64,000 nt of DNA, taken from positions 2,108,001-2,172,000 of the forward strand of contig CBDCQY010000001.1 of the NCBI GenBank assembly GCA_965220855.1. Reading direction: 5' to 3'. The translations under genes were made by a program, and so were the position numbers. The stretch is from Bin95 sp965220855 (lineage in GTDB: Bacteria; Pseudomonadota; Alphaproteobacteria; Bin95). Below are positions 1-10,375 of this stretch, one piece after another; position 1 is the first letter of the stretch; each line of letters begins with the position of its first letter. The notes beneath the pieces were generated by a model, which searched no databases, was not told the DNA's origin, and saw only the letters and a program-made list of their open reading frames with translations.

Positions 1-1
1 C

Positions 2-1678
<1,677 letters not shown>

Positions 1679-1703
1679 CCCGTTTTCGAACGGCGTGACG
1701 GCC

Positions 1704-1738
1704 AAGGGCCGGCCTCACGGGGCCGGCCCTTCCTTTTT
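1704..1738 (+). terminator. Rho-independent terminator after the molybdopterin oxidoreductase
   Basis: An 11-bp perfect stem, AAGGGCCGGCC (1704-1714) paired with GGCCGGCCCTT (1721-1731), has a 6-nt loop and is followed by CC and five T residues (1734-1738). It sits 25 bases after the stop of the rightward gene and before the stop of the convergent GMC gene. Confidence 0.85.
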
Positions 1739-1754
1739 CAGGGAGCAGGCCGCG

Positions 1755-3374
1755 TCAGCCGCCCGCATCCTCCGCCATCATGGCCGCCGCCTTTTCGGCG
1801 ATCATCATGGTGGGAGCGTGGGTGTTGCCGTTGGTGAGCGTCGGCATGATCGAGGCGTCGGCGACGCGCAGGCCCTCCACGCCATGCACCCGCAGGCGCG
1901 GATCGACCACCGCCAGCGGATCGACGCCCATCTTGCAGGTGCCGACCGGGTGGTAGATCGCAAGCCCCGTCTCGCGCGCATAGGCGAGCCAGTCCGCGTC
2001 GGTCTCGACCGCCGGGCCGGGCGCCTCCTCGGCGGCGATATGGCGGCGCATGGCGGCCGTCTCCATCAGCCGGCGGGCGATCTTCATGCCGCCGACCAGC
2101 GCCCGGCGGTCATGGTCCGACGCCAGATAATTGCCCCGGATCGACGGCTGCTCCGCCGGGTCGGCCGAGCGGATATGGATGCTGCCGGCGCTTTCCGGCC
2201 GCGTCTGATAGGTGGCGATGGTCATGCCCGGCCAGCGCGCCAGCTGCTTGGTCGAGACATCGTCATAGCTCGCCGGCACGATGTGATATTGCACGTCCGG
2301 GGCGGCCAGCTCCTCGCGCGTGCGCACGAAGCCGCCGACCACGCCCGGCGTCACCGTCAGCAGCCCGTGGCGGGTGAGCGCGTAGCGCAGCAGCTGGCCG
2401 GCGAAGGCGAGCCGGCGCGACTTCTCGTTGAGCGTCACCGGCCGCGCGATCCGCCAGACCGAGCGCGCGGCGTAATGGTCGCGATAGTTCTCGCCGACGC
2501 CCGGCAGCGCCACCTGCACCGCGACGCCGTGCGCGCGCAGAACTTCGGGCTGGCCGATGCCGGAGAGCTCCAGCAGCTGGGGCGACTGCACGGCGCCCGC
2601 CGCCAGCACGATGCCCCGTCGGGCCGCAGCGCGCTCCAGGCGCCCGCCCCGGCGATATTCGACCGCGACCGCGCGGCCCCCCTCCAGCACGACGCGTTCC
2701 GCCAGCGCATGGGTGCGCAGCGCCAGATTGGGGCGCTTCAGCGCGGGCTTGAGGAAGGCGCGGAAGGCGCTGTGCCGGAGCCCGCCCTTCTGGCAGACCT
2801 GGTAATAGGCGAAGCCGTCCTGCGAGGCGCCGTTATAGTCGGGATTGTGCGGGTAGCCGAGTTCCTCGGCGGCGCGGATCACATCGTCGGTGAGCTCGAA
2901 CCGGTCGCGCATGTCGGAGACGCGGAGCGCGCCCTCCGCGCCGCGAAAGGCCGGGTCGCCGCCGTCGCGCCGCTCGGACCGCTTGAAGAAGGGCAGCACC
3001 TCCTCCCACGACCAGCCGCGATTGCCCATCTGCGCCCAGTCGTCGAAATCGCGCGCATGGCCGCGCACATAGAGCATGCCGTTGATCGAGGAGGAGCCGC
3101 CCACCACCTTGCCGCGCGGCAGCGGCATGGGGCGGTTGTGGGTGTAGTCCTCCGGGTCGATCTCGAAGCGCCAGTTCACCACATGGCTGTTGATGGTGCG
3201 GGTGTAGCCGGCGGGGATGTGGATGAAGGGGTTTCGGTCATGCCCGCCGGCCTCCAGCACCAGCACGCTCTCGCCCGCGCGCTCCGAAAGCCGGGCGGCC
3301 AGCACCGAGCCGGCCGAGCCCGAGCCGACGACGATCCAGTCGAAGGCGCCGGCGTCGCTCGCCTGGGCGTTCAC
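1755..3374 (-). CDS. GMC family FAD-dependent oxidoreductase (choline/alcohol dehydrogenase-like)
   Basis: This 539-residue glucose-methanol-choline flavoprotein would oxidise an alcohol to an aldehyde or ketone. The Rossmann FAD motif GSGSAG is at residues 17-22. GMC signature 1 (PRGKVVGGSSSINGM) is at about 85-100, and signature 2 (GAVQSPQLLELSGIG) lies mid-protein. The C-terminal active-site histidines are in HPVGTC (about 475) and GNTHAPT (about 519). The GTG start at 3374 is chosen because it overlaps the stop of the upstream LLM gene as GTGA and puts the FAD motif at the usual distance from the N-terminus; an open extension upstream lies inside the LLM gene. Translational coupling to the LLM oxidoreductase is likely. 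The substrate cannot be read from sequence; choline dehydrogenase is only one option. Confidence 0.9.
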   Translation of the reverse strand: MNAQASDAGAFDWIVVGSGSAGSVLAARLSERAGESVLVLEAGGHDRNPFIHIPAGYTRTINSHVVNWRFEIDPEDYTHNRPMPLPRGKVVGGSSSINGMLYVRGHARDFDDWAQMGNRGWSWEEVLPFFKRSERRDGGDPAFRGAEGALRVSDMRDRFELTDDVIRAAEELGYPHNPDYNGASQDGFAYYQVCQKGGLRHSAFRAFLKPALKRPNLALRTHALAERVVLEGGRAVAVEYRRGGRLERAAARRGIVLAAGAVQSPQLLELSGIGQPEVLRAHGVAVQVALPGVGENYRDHYAARSVWRIARPVTLNEKSRRLAFAGQLLRYALTRHGLLTVTPGVVGGFVRTREELAAPDVQYHIVPASYDDVSTKQLARWPGMTIATYQTRPESAGSIHIRSADPAEQPSIRGNYLASDHDRRALVGGMKIARRLMETAAMRRHIAAEEAPGPAVETDADWLAYARETGLAIYHPVGTCKMGVDPLAVVDPRLRVHGVEGLRVADASIMPTLTNGNTHAPTMMIAEKAAAMMAEDAGG

Positions 3375-4246
3375 AGCGCGATCTCCGCCTTCACGCGGCG
3401 CATGGCCTCGATATGGGCGTCCGCCCCCCGCAGGCCGCCATCCATGGTGTTGACGGTGAGATGCGAGGCGCCGACGCCCCGCCAGAAATCGACATCCGCC
3501 TGCCAGGCGCGCGCGTCGAGCGGCTCGCCGGCCCTGGCGTAGCGCAGCCAGGAGTCGATGCCGATCTCGGCCGGGTCGCGCCCGGCCTCGCGGGTGAGCG
3601 CGCGCAGCCGCTCGATCCGGGCGGCGGTCTTCTCCGACGGCGTGAACAGCGGGAACCAGCCGTCGGCGATGCGCGCCACGCGCTCGATGGTCGCGTCGGC
3701 ATGGCCGCCGATCCACACCGGGATCGGGCGCTGGACCGGCAGCGGGTTGAGGCCGGCGGCGGCGAAGCCGTGCCAGTGGCCCTCGACCGTCACCAGCTCT
3801 TCCGTCCACAGCCGGCGCAGCAGCGCGATCTGCTCCTCCGAGCGCCGGCCGCGGGTGTGGAAATCCTCGTTCAGCGCCTGGAATTCGACCTGGTTCCAGC
3901 CGACCCCGACGCCGAGCCGGAGCCGCCCGCCGGAGAGGATATCCACCTCCGCCGCCTGCTTGGCGACCAGCGCCGTCTGGCGCTGCGGCAGGATGAGAAT
4001 GCCGGTGACCAGCTCGATGCGCTCCGTCAGCGCCGCCAGCCAGCCGAACAGCACCAGCGGCTCATGGAACATCGAGCGGTGCGTGTAGGGGCCGGTCAGC
4101 CGATGCGCGTCGGGGTCCGCGCCCAGCACATGGTCGAAGGCCAGCAGATGCGCGTAGCCGAGCTCCTCCGCCGCCTGCGCGAAGTCCCGGCAGGCGGCCG
4201 GATCGGCCCCGATCTCGGTCTGGGGAAAGACGACGCCGAGTTTCAT
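3371..4246 (-). CDS. LLM class F420/flavin-dependent oxidoreductase
   Basis: A 291-residue luciferase-like monooxygenase-fold protein (TIM barrel) with the typical opening MKLGVVFPQTEIGADP and the block AAEELGYAHLLAFDHVLG. It also has LRLGVGVGWNQVEFQALN and WIGGHADATIERVARIADGW. It belongs to the probable F420-dependent oxidoreductase type, in which the cofactor may be F420 or FMN; the sequence does not settle which. The ATG at 4246 follows a purine-rich stretch. The gene overlaps the downstream GMC gene by 4 nt, so the two oxidoreductases probably act on the same compound or in consecutive steps. Confidence 0.85.
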   Translation of the reverse strand: MKLGVVFPQTEIGADPAACRDFAQAAEELGYAHLLAFDHVLGADPDAHRLTGPYTHRSMFHEPLVLFGWLAALTERIELVTGILILPQRQTALVAKQAAEVDILSGGRLRLGVGVGWNQVEFQALNEDFHTRGRRSEEQIALLRRLWTEELVTVEGHWHGFAAAGLNPLPVQRPIPVWIGGHADATIERVARIADGWFPLFTPSEKTAARIERLRALTREAGRDPAEIGIDSWLRYARAGEPLDARAWQADVDFWRGVGASHLTVNTMDGGLRGADAHIEAMRRVKAEIAL

Positions 4247-4303
4247 GCCGGAAGCCTCCCTGCTGCAACGGGCGCGCTGAGTGTATCGGACAGGCCGCGC
4301 GCC

Positions 4304-5749
4304 TCAATAGCCGGGCGGGGGCTGGAAGCCGCCGAACTCGCGCTCGATCAGCCGGGCGGTGTGGATGCAGGTCCGGTCGCCGAGGAAGGGGCCGACGATC
4401 TGCACCCCGCCCGGCAGGCCGTCGCGGGCGAGGCCGGCCGGCGCGACCGCGCCCGGCAGCCAGGCCATGCCGTTCAGCCCGGCCCAGAACAGCTGGTCGG
4501 TGGTCGGCGCGTCGCGATTGTTGACCCGGATGGTGCGCTCATGGCGCTCGCCCTCGCGGTCGTGCGGGAAAGCCGTGGAGGCGGCGACGGGGCAGAGCAG
4601 CACGTCCCAGTCCTGGAAGAAGCGATGCCAGGCCCAGCGGAAATGCTGGCGCTTCTCCCGCCAGGAGAGCCATTCGCGATGCATCATCATGTTGCCGCGC
4701 GCCATGCGGGCGTAATAGCTGTCGTCCCCGGGGTCGAGGCTGCGGACGGCCTCTTCATGCTCGCGCAACACGGCCTCCGGCTGGCGGGCGCTGGTGGCGG
4801 CGCGCAGCAGCAGGATGTAGCACTCGTGCAGCGCCTTCATGTCGATCTCGGGCCGGGCGGTGTCGCTCACCACCGCGCCCGTCGCCGCGATGCGGTCCAC
4901 CAGGTCCTGCAGCAGGTCGCGATAGACGCTGTCCACATCCGAGGGTTCCGCTTCCAGCATCACCGCCACGCGCAGGCCCCGGAAGTCGGGGACGCGCGGC
5001 CCCGGAAGCTCCAGCCGATAGCCGGCGGCCTCCATCTCGTCCGGTCCCGCCATGGCGTCGAAGGCGGCCTCCAGATCGTCGGCGGAGCGCGCCAGCGGGC
5101 CGATGACCGAAATGTCGGAGGGCGCCAGCACGCCCGGCAGCGCATGGCCGCGCGGCGGGCAGACGCCCCAGCTCGGCTTGTGGCCGAAGACGCCGCAATA
5201 ATGCGCCGGATTGCGGATCGAGGAGCCGATGTCGCTGCCGGCCTCGATGCCCGTCAGGCCGGCGGCGAGCGCCGCCCCGGAGCCGCCGGAGGAGCCGCCC
5301 GGCGTGCGCGTCGGGTCCCAGGGATTGCAGGTGGCGCCGTAGATGTCGTTGTAGCTCTGCCAGTCGGCCAGCATCAGCGGCACGTTGGTCTTGCCGAAGA
5401 GCGTGACGCCGGCGGCCTTGAGGCGCTCGACCGCCACGCAGTCCTCGCGGGCGATATTGTCGCGAAAGGCCGGATCGCCCCAGGTGGTCGGCGCGCCGGC
5501 CACGTTGTAGCTCTCCTTGATGGTCATCGGCACGCCGTGCAGCGGGGGCAGGTCGCCGCCGGCCAGCGTCTTCCGGTCGGCGGCGCGCGCCGTCGCCCGC
5601 GCGCCCTCGCGGTCCTGCCAGATAATGGCGTTGAGGGCGGGATTGTGCGCATCCACGCGCTCGAAATAATGCTCCAGCAGTTCCTCCGCCCCGATCTCCC
5701 GCCGGCGGATCATGGCGGCGAGTTCGGTGGCGGACTTGAAGGCGGTCAT
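4304..5749 (-). CDS. Amidase (amidase signature family)
   Basis: A 481-residue amidase-signature hydrolase that cleaves a carboxamide to a carboxylate and an amine or ammonia. The Ser-cisSer-Lys triad is visible: the lysine in MTIKESYNV, the cis-serine in GGSSGGSGAALAAGL and the nucleophile in GSDIGSSIRNPA. The start at 5749 (MTAFKS) is preferred over an in-frame ATG 25 codons upstream because GGGAG precedes it at normal spacing and the family starts near this point. It is transcribed away from the TauD-type dioxygenase, with a 62-bp shared promoter region. The substrate is unknown. Confidence 0.92.
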   Translation of the reverse strand: MTAFKSATELAAMIRRREIGAEELLEHYFERVDAHNPALNAIIWQDREGARATARAADRKTLAGGDLPPLHGVPMTIKESYNVAGAPTTWGDPAFRDNIAREDCVAVERLKAAGVTLFGKTNVPLMLADWQSYNDIYGATCNPWDPTRTPGGSSGGSGAALAAGLTGIEAGSDIGSSIRNPAHYCGVFGHKPSWGVCPPRGHALPGVLAPSDISVIGPLARSADDLEAAFDAMAGPDEMEAAGYRLELPGPRVPDFRGLRVAVMLEAEPSDVDSVYRDLLQDLVDRIAATGAVVSDTARPEIDMKALHECYILLLRAATSARQPEAVLREHEEAVRSLDPGDDSYYARMARGNMMMHREWLSWREKRQHFRWAWHRFFQDWDVLLCPVAASTAFPHDREGERHERTIRVNNRDAPTTDQLFWAGLNGMAWLPGAVAPAGLARDGLPGGVQIVGPFLGDRTCIHTARLIEREFGGFQPPPGY

Positions 5750-5773
5750 GGCGGTTCTCCCGTCGTGCTCCCG

Positions 5774-5789
5774 GTGCGCTATATTGCAC
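5774..5789. promoter_or_regulatory. Candidate operator palindrome between amidase and dioxygenase
   Basis: A 16-bp palindrome GTGCGCTATATTGCAC (arms GTGC/GCAC and an inner TATA) is centred in the 62-bp gap between the divergent amidase and dioxygenase genes. It could be a regulator-binding site that also contains a -10-like TATATT. No regulator gene is adjacent, so this is inference from symmetry and position only. Confidence 0.35.
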
Positions 5790-5811
5790 GAAGAACGGAG
5801 GAGGCGGGGCA

Positions 5812-6681
5812 ATGGAATTTTCACCGATCTCGGGCGCCTGCGGCGCGGAAGTCTCCGGCGTCGATCTGGCCCGCGACCTGACCCCGGAGCGCGTGCAGGC
5901 GCTGCAGGCGGGGCTCGGCGCCCACGGCGTGCTGGTGTTTCGCGACCAGACGCTCGCGCCGGAAGCGCATCTGGCCATGGGCGAGGCGTTCGGCGGCGTC
6001 AATATCAACCGCTTCTTCCGCGCGGTGGAGGGCCATCCGGGCATCGCCGAGGTGCGCAAGGAGCCCGAGCAGCGCTCCAATATCGGCAATGACTGGCACA
6101 CCGACCACAGCTACGACGCCGAGCCGGCGCTCGGCTCCATCCTGGTGGCGCGGGAGCTGCCGCCCACCGGCGGCGACACCCAGTTCGCCAGCATGTATGC
6201 CGCCTGGGAGGCGCTCTCGGACGGGCTGAAGGCGATGCTCGCCGACATGAAGGCGGTCCACTCCAGCCGCCATGTCTTCGGCGCGCGCGCCAGATATCGC
6301 AGGGAGAGCGACCTGACCGGCCGGCTCGGCAACACCGAGGCGGCCACGCAGGACGCCGTGCATCCGGTCGTCATCCGCCATCCGGTGAGCGGCCGGCCGG
6401 CGCTCTATGTCAATCGCGGCTTCACCCTGCGCTTCGACGGCTGGACGGAGGAGGAGAGCCGGCCGCTGCTGGAGATGCTCTATCGGCACGGCTCCCGCCC
6501 GGAATTCACCTGCCGGGTGCGCTTCCGCCCCGGCACGGTGGTCTTCTGGGACAATCGCTGCACCTGGCACTATGCGCTCAACGACTATCCCGGCCACCGC
6601 CGGCTGATGCACCGCGTCACCGTCGAGGGCGCCCCGCTCGCGCCCTGGCAGTCCGGGACGCCGGAGCGCGACGCCGCCTGA
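5812..6681 (+). CDS. TauD/TfdA family Fe(II)/2-oxoglutarate-dependent dioxygenase
   Basis: A 289-residue non-haem iron dioxygenase that couples 2-oxoglutarate decarboxylation to hydroxylation of a substrate. The iron-binding HxD is in NDWHTDHSYDAEPALGS. The third ligand histidine is in WDNRCTWHYALNDY, and the 2-oxoglutarate-binding arginine follows in HRRLMHRVTVEG. The ATG at 5812 has a GGAGG about 8 nt upstream. The gene is divergent from an amidase. Substrates in this family include taurine, chlorophenoxyacetates and alkylsulfates, and the sequence does not identify which. No ABC importer for taurine is nearby, which weakens a TauD assignment proper. Confidence 0.9.
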   Translation: MEFSPISGACGAEVSGVDLARDLTPERVQALQAGLGAHGVLVFRDQTLAPEAHLAMGEAFGGVNINRFFRAVEGHPGIAEVRKEPEQRSNIGNDWHTDHSYDAEPALGSILVARELPPTGGDTQFASMYAAWEALSDGLKAMLADMKAVHSSRHVFGARARYRRESDLTGRLGNTEAATQDAVHPVVIRHPVSGRPALYVNRGFTLRFDGWTEEESRPLLEMLYRHGSRPEFTCRVRFRPGTVVFWDNRCTWHYALNDYPGHRRLMHRVTVEGAPLAPWQSGTPERDAA

Positions 6682-6685
6682 GCGG

Positions 6686-6702
6686 CGCCCGGTCGCCGGG
6701 CG
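6686..6702. terminator. Possible hairpin terminator between convergent genes
   Basis: A 7-bp stem CGCCCGG/CCGGGCG with a TCG loop lies 4 nt after the dioxygenase stop, in the 86-bp gap before the convergent hemF stop. No T-tract follows, so its role as an intrinsic terminator is uncertain. Confidence 0.3.
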
Positions 6703-6767
6703 GCGCGCAACGCGCGGTCGGACACAACATCGCCCGCTTCCAGCGCGCTCAGGCCTTCGGCGGCTCC

Positions 6768-7595
6768 TCAATCCCAGGCGGCGAGGGGGGGCAGCGACAT
6801 GAAGATGGCGTCGATATTGCCGCCGGTCATCAGGCCGAAGCGCGTGCCCCGGTCGTGGAGCAGGTTGAACTCGACATAGCGCCCCCGGCGGCGGAGCTGA
6901 TGGGCGCGGTCGGCCTCGGTCCAGGGCCGGTCCATCCGCTCCCGAACGATCTGCGGATAGACCTCCAGCACCGCCTTGCCGACATCGCGCACGAAGGCGA
7001 AGTCCGCCTCCCAGTCGCCGGTGGCGAGATCGTCGAAGAAGATGCCGCCGACGCCGCGCGGCTCCTCGCGGTGGGGCAGGTGGAAATACTCGTCGCACCA
7101 GGCCTTGAAGCGCGGATAGTAGTCGGGGTCGTGGCGGGCGCAGGCGGCCTCCAGCGCGCCGTGAAAGGCCCGCCGCTCGGCGTCGGCGCGCTCGGGAAAC
7201 ATCGGCGTGAGATCCGCGCCGCCGCCGAACCAGCCCCGCGACGTCACGATATGGCGCGTGTTCATGTGCATCGCCGGCACGAAGGGCGAGGCCATATGCG
7301 CCACCAGCGAGACGCCCGACGCCCAGAAGCGCGACTCCGCCCCCGGCAACTGCGCCCGGAGCGCCTCCGGCAGCGCGCCATGCACGGTGGAGACATTGAC
7401 GCCGACCTTCTCGAACACCCGGCCCTTCATCACCGACATGACGCCGCCGCCGCCGCCCGGCCGCGACCAGGGCCGACGCTGGAAGCGCGCGCCGTCGGGC
7501 TCCAGCGCCTCGAAGGCGGCGCAGAAGGCGTCGCGCAACTCCTCGAACCAGAGGCGCGCCCGCTGCGTCGGCTCCGTCTCCGCCGTGTCGGTCAC
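6768..7595 (-). CDS. hemF: Oxygen-dependent coproporphyrinogen III oxidase
   Basis: HemF oxidatively decarboxylates coproporphyrinogen III to protoporphyrinogen IX in haem synthesis, using O2. The 275-residue product shows SRPGGGGGVMSVMKG, then TSRGWFGGGADLTP at about 118-131, FHLPHREEPRGVGGIFFDDL, and the conserved C-terminal YVEFNLLHDRGTRFGLMTGG. The GTG at 7595 is chosen because AGGGAGG precedes it and the N-terminus then matches the family; the frame is also open far upstream, antisense to petAB, but that is not coding. The gene is divergent from petABC, so haem and cytochrome bc1 production may share a control region. Its presence indicates an aerobic lifestyle. Confidence 0.95.
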   Translation of the reverse strand: MTDTAETEPTQRARLWFEELRDAFCAAFEALEPDGARFQRRPWSRPGGGGGVMSVMKGRVFEKVGVNVSTVHGALPEALRAQLPGAESRFWASGVSLVAHMASPFVPAMHMNTRHIVTSRGWFGGGADLTPMFPERADAERRAFHGALEAACARHDPDYYPRFKAWCDEYFHLPHREEPRGVGGIFFDDLATGDWEADFAFVRDVGKAVLEVYPQIVRERMDRPWTEADRAHQLRRRGRYVEFNLLHDRGTRFGLMTGGNIDAIFMSLPPLAAWD

Positions 7596-7784
7596 CGGGG
7601 CCTCCCTGTGGCGTCCTCGGAGGCCGCAATCTGGGCCATCCGGGGCCGGATGAGAACGCCCCCGAAGCGCCCTTCGGCATTTACGCGGCATCGGGTCGCA
7701 TAGCGATGCGGATGCCCGCCGACATACTCCAAGGGTCATGCGGCAGGCGCCCGACATCCGGCGGCGCGAAGGAGTGTCCGGGAC

Positions 7785-8330
7785 ATGGCGGCAACGGCGG
7801 ACGAGGCGGGCGGCGGCGACGTCACCCGTCGCGACTTCCTCGAATATGCGGCCGGCGGCATGGCCGCCGTCGGCGCGGCGGCGGCCGGCTGGACGCTGAT
7901 CGACAATATGAATCCGGCGGCCGACGTGCTGGCGCTCTCGACGACCGAGGTCGATCTGGAGGCCATCGAGCCCGGCCAGTCGATCACCGTGGTCTGGCAG
8001 AAGAAGCCGGTCTTCGTGCGCCGGCGCACCGAGGCCGAGATCCAGGCGGCGGCCGAGACGCCGCTCGACAGCCTGCCCGACCCGGCGGCGGACGGCGACC
8101 GGGTGCAGAAGGCCGAATGGCTGGTGCTGGTCGGCGTGTGCACCCATCTCGGCTGCATCCCGCTCGGGCAGAAGGACACCGACGAGAAGGGCGAATATGG
8201 CGGCTGGTTCTGCCCCTGCCACGGCTCCCACTACGACACGTCGGGGCGAATCCGGAAGGGGCCGGCGCCGGAAAACCTGCCCGTGCCGCCCTACCGGTTC
8301 CTTGAAGACACCCGCATCCTGATCGGCTGA
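7785..8330 (+). CDS. petA: Ubiquinol-cytochrome c reductase iron-sulfur subunit (Rieske)
   Basis: This 181-residue Rieske subunit of the cytochrome bc1 complex carries electrons from ubiquinol to cytochrome c1 on the periplasmic side. The N-terminus has a Tat-type TRRDFLEYAAGG (Arg-Arg at 15-16) followed by a membrane anchor. The 2Fe-2S ligands lie in CTHLGC (119-124) and CPCHGSHYD (143-151). AAGGAG lies upstream of the ATG. It starts the petABC operon; petB begins 6 bases after its stop. Confidence 0.97.
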   Translation: MAATADEAGGGDVTRRDFLEYAAGGMAAVGAAAAGWTLIDNMNPAADVLALSTTEVDLEAIEPGQSITVVWQKKPVFVRRRTEAEIQAAAETPLDSLPDPAADGDRVQKAEWLVLVGVCTHLGCIPLGQKDTDEKGEYGGWFCPCHGSHYDTSGRIRKGPAPENLPVPPYRFLEDTRILIG

Positions 8331-8336
8331 ATTGCG

Positions 8337-9602
8337 ATGGCTGCGCCCAAGTTCCAGAACCCCATCGTCCGGTGGATCGACTACCGGCTGCCGGTGTTCA
8401 CCTTCATGCATCACGAGATGTATGAATATCCGACCCCGAAGAACCTCAACTACTGGTGGAACTTCGGCTCGCTCGCCGGCTTCATGCTGATCGTGATGAT
8501 CGTCACCGGCATCGTGCTGGCGATGAACTACACGCCGCATGTGGATCACGCCTTCGACAGCGTGGAGCGCATCCGCCGGGATGTGCCCTTCGGCTGGCTG
8601 ATCCAGTTCATCCACATGAACGGCGCGTCCTTCTTCTTCATCGTCGTCTATATCCACGTATTTCGCGGGCTGTATTACGGCTCCTACAAGTCGCCGCGAG
8701 AGATATTGTGGATCCTGGGCGTCGTCATCATGCTGCTGATGATGGCCACGGCTTTCATGGGCTATGTGCTGCCCTGGGGCCAGATGAGCTTCTGGGGCGC
8801 CACGGTCATCACCAACCTGTTCTCGGCGATACCGGTGTTCGGCGACGACATCGTGAGCTGGCTCTGGGGCGGTTTCGCGGTCGATAACTCGACGCTCAAC
8901 CGGTTCTACTCGCTGCACTATCTGCTGCCCTTCGTCATTGTCGGCGTGGTGGCGCTGCATGTGGTGGCGCTGCACACCCACGGCTCCAACAACCCGCTCG
9001 GCATCGATGCGCGCGGCAAGCAGGACAGCATCCCCTTCCATCCCTACTACACGGTCAAGGACTTCTTCGGCCTCGGCGTGTTCCTGACGATCTTCTGCCT
9101 GTTCGTCTTCTTCGCGCCGGACTATCTCGGCCATCCGGACAATTATGTGCCGGCCAATCCGCTGGTGACGCCGCCGCATATCGTGCCGGAATGGTATTTC
9201 CTGCCCTTCTACGCCATCCTGCGCGCCATCCCGGACAAGCTGCTGGGCGTGGTCGCCATGTTCGCGGCCATCGCGGTGCTGTTCATCCTGCCCTGGCTGG
9301 ACCGCTCGCCGGTGCGCAGCGCGCGCTTCCGGCCGATCTACAAGCAGTTCTTCTGGCTGCTGGTGATCGACTGCCTGGTGCTGGGCTATATCGGCTCCAA
9401 GCCGCCGGAGGGCTGGTACATCCATATCGGACGCCTGGCGACGCTCTACTATTTCGCCCACTTCCTGGTCATCCTGCCCCTGCTCTCCGTGTTCGAGAGG
9501 CCGCGCCCGCTGCCGCTCTCCATCGGCGAGCCGGTGCTCGGCGGGCGGGCCGGGGAACCGCCGCCCGAACCGCCGGACGGCGTTGCGACGGGGAGGACGT
9601 GA
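8337..9602 (+). CDS. petB: Cytochrome b of the bc1 complex
   Basis: A 421-residue multi-pass membrane cytochrome b carrying haems bL and bH and the two quinone sites. Recognisable are the N-terminal YPTPKNLNYWWNFGSLAG, the helix-B segment with GWLIQFIHMNGASFFF, GYVLPWGQMSFWGATVITNL, the helix-D His pair region SLHYLLPFVIVGVVALHVV, and PEWYFLPFYAILRAIPDKLL (PEWY of the Qo site at about 284-287). The C-terminus has a short Pro/Gly-rich tail, GGRAGEPPPEPPDG. Its stop overlaps the petC start (TGATG). Confidence 0.97.
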   Translation: MAAPKFQNPIVRWIDYRLPVFTFMHHEMYEYPTPKNLNYWWNFGSLAGFMLIVMIVTGIVLAMNYTPHVDHAFDSVERIRRDVPFGWLIQFIHMNGASFFFIVVYIHVFRGLYYGSYKSPREILWILGVVIMLLMMATAFMGYVLPWGQMSFWGATVITNLFSAIPVFGDDIVSWLWGGFAVDNSTLNRFYSLHYLLPFVIVGVVALHVVALHTHGSNNPLGIDARGKQDSIPFHPYYTVKDFFGLGVFLTIFCLFVFFAPDYLGHPDNYVPANPLVTPPHIVPEWYFLPFYAILRAIPDKLLGVVAMFAAIAVLFILPWLDRSPVRSARFRPIYKQFFWLLVIDCLVLGYIGSKPPEGWYIHIGRLATLYYFAHFLVILPLLSVFERPRPLPLSIGEPVLGGRAGEPPPEPPDGVATGRT

Positions 9603-10375
9603 TGCGCATCCGCCTTCTCGGCGCCGCCTGCGCCGCCACGCTCGCTCTCGCCTCTCTGGCGGGACCCGCATCCGCCGCCGGTGGCGGCGACGTCGCGCCG
9701 CCGGCGCGCGACTGGAGCTTCCAGGGCATCTTCGGCGCGTTCGACCGGGCCGCCCTGCAGCGGGGATATCAGGTCTATCGCGAGGTGTGCGCCGGCTGCC
9801 ACGCCATGCGGCTGCTCTACTACCGCAACCTCATGCAGATCGGCATGTCGGAGGCCGCCGCGAAGGCGGAGGCCGCCAACGCCTTCATCGTGGACGGGCC
9901 GGACGAGGACGGCGAGATGTTCGAGCGCCCCGGCAAGCTCTCGGACCGCTTCGTCTCGCCCTTCCCCAACGACAACGCCGCCAAGGCGTCCAATGGCGGC
10001 GCGCTGCCGCCGGACCTCAGCCTGTTCGCCAAGAACCAGGCCGGCGGGCCGGACTATATCGCCGCCCTGCTGATGGGCTATGAGGAGCCGCCGGAAGGCT
10101 TCGAGCTCGGCGACATCCAGCATTACAACCCCTATTTCGCCGGCAGCCGCATCTCCATGCCGCCGCCGCTGGCCGAGGACCTGGTGGAATATGCCGACGG
10201 CACGCCGGCCACGGTGGAGCAGATGGCGCTGGATGTGTCGGCCTTCCTGATGTTCGCCGCCGAACCGCATCTGGAGGACCGGCACCGCCTGGGCGTCAAA
10301 GTGGTGATCTTCCTGCTGCTGCTGACCGGCCTGCTCTACGCCCTGAAACGCAAGGTGTGGAGGGACGTGCATTGA
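9602..10375 (+). CDS. petC: Cytochrome c1
   Basis: A 257-residue c1 subunit passing electrons from the Rieske centre to a soluble or membrane cytochrome c. It has a signal peptide (about residues 1-26, ending PASAA), the haem-binding CAGCH at 63-67, an axial Met likely in SRISMPPPLAEDLVEY, and a C-terminal transmembrane anchor VKVVIFLLLLTGLLYAL with a basic tail. The ATG at 9602 overlaps the petB stop by one base. A longer in-frame extension to the left lies inside petB and is not used. The gene is followed without a gap by mtnP. Confidence 0.96.
   Translation: MRIRLLGAACAATLALASLAGPASAAGGGDVAPPARDWSFQGIFGAFDRAALQRGYQVYREVCAGCHAMRLLYYRNLMQIGMSEAAAKAEAANAFIVDGPDEDGEMFERPGKLSDRFVSPFPNDNAAKASNGGALPPDLSLFAKNQAGGPDYIAALLMGYEEPPEGFELGDIQHYNPYFAGSRISMPPPLAEDLVEYADGTPATVEQMALDVSAFLMFAAEPHLEDRHRLGVKVVIFLLLLTGLLYALKRKVWRDVH

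Noticed and set aside
3413..5881. An 822-codon plus-strand frame opposite the LLM oxidoreductase and amidase genes
   Set aside because: Low-complexity antisense translation; the minus-strand genes have complete catalytic motifs and ribosome-binding sites.
5812..6681. Naming the dioxygenase taurine dioxygenase (tauD)
   Set aside because: No taurine importer or sulfonate genes are nearby, and the family acts on many substrates; only the family call is supported.
7596..9671. Extension of the hemF reading frame far upstream, giving a 967-residue product
   Set aside because: The extension is antisense to petA and petB and contains no HemF-like sequence; the GTG at 7595 with AGGGAGG is the natural start.
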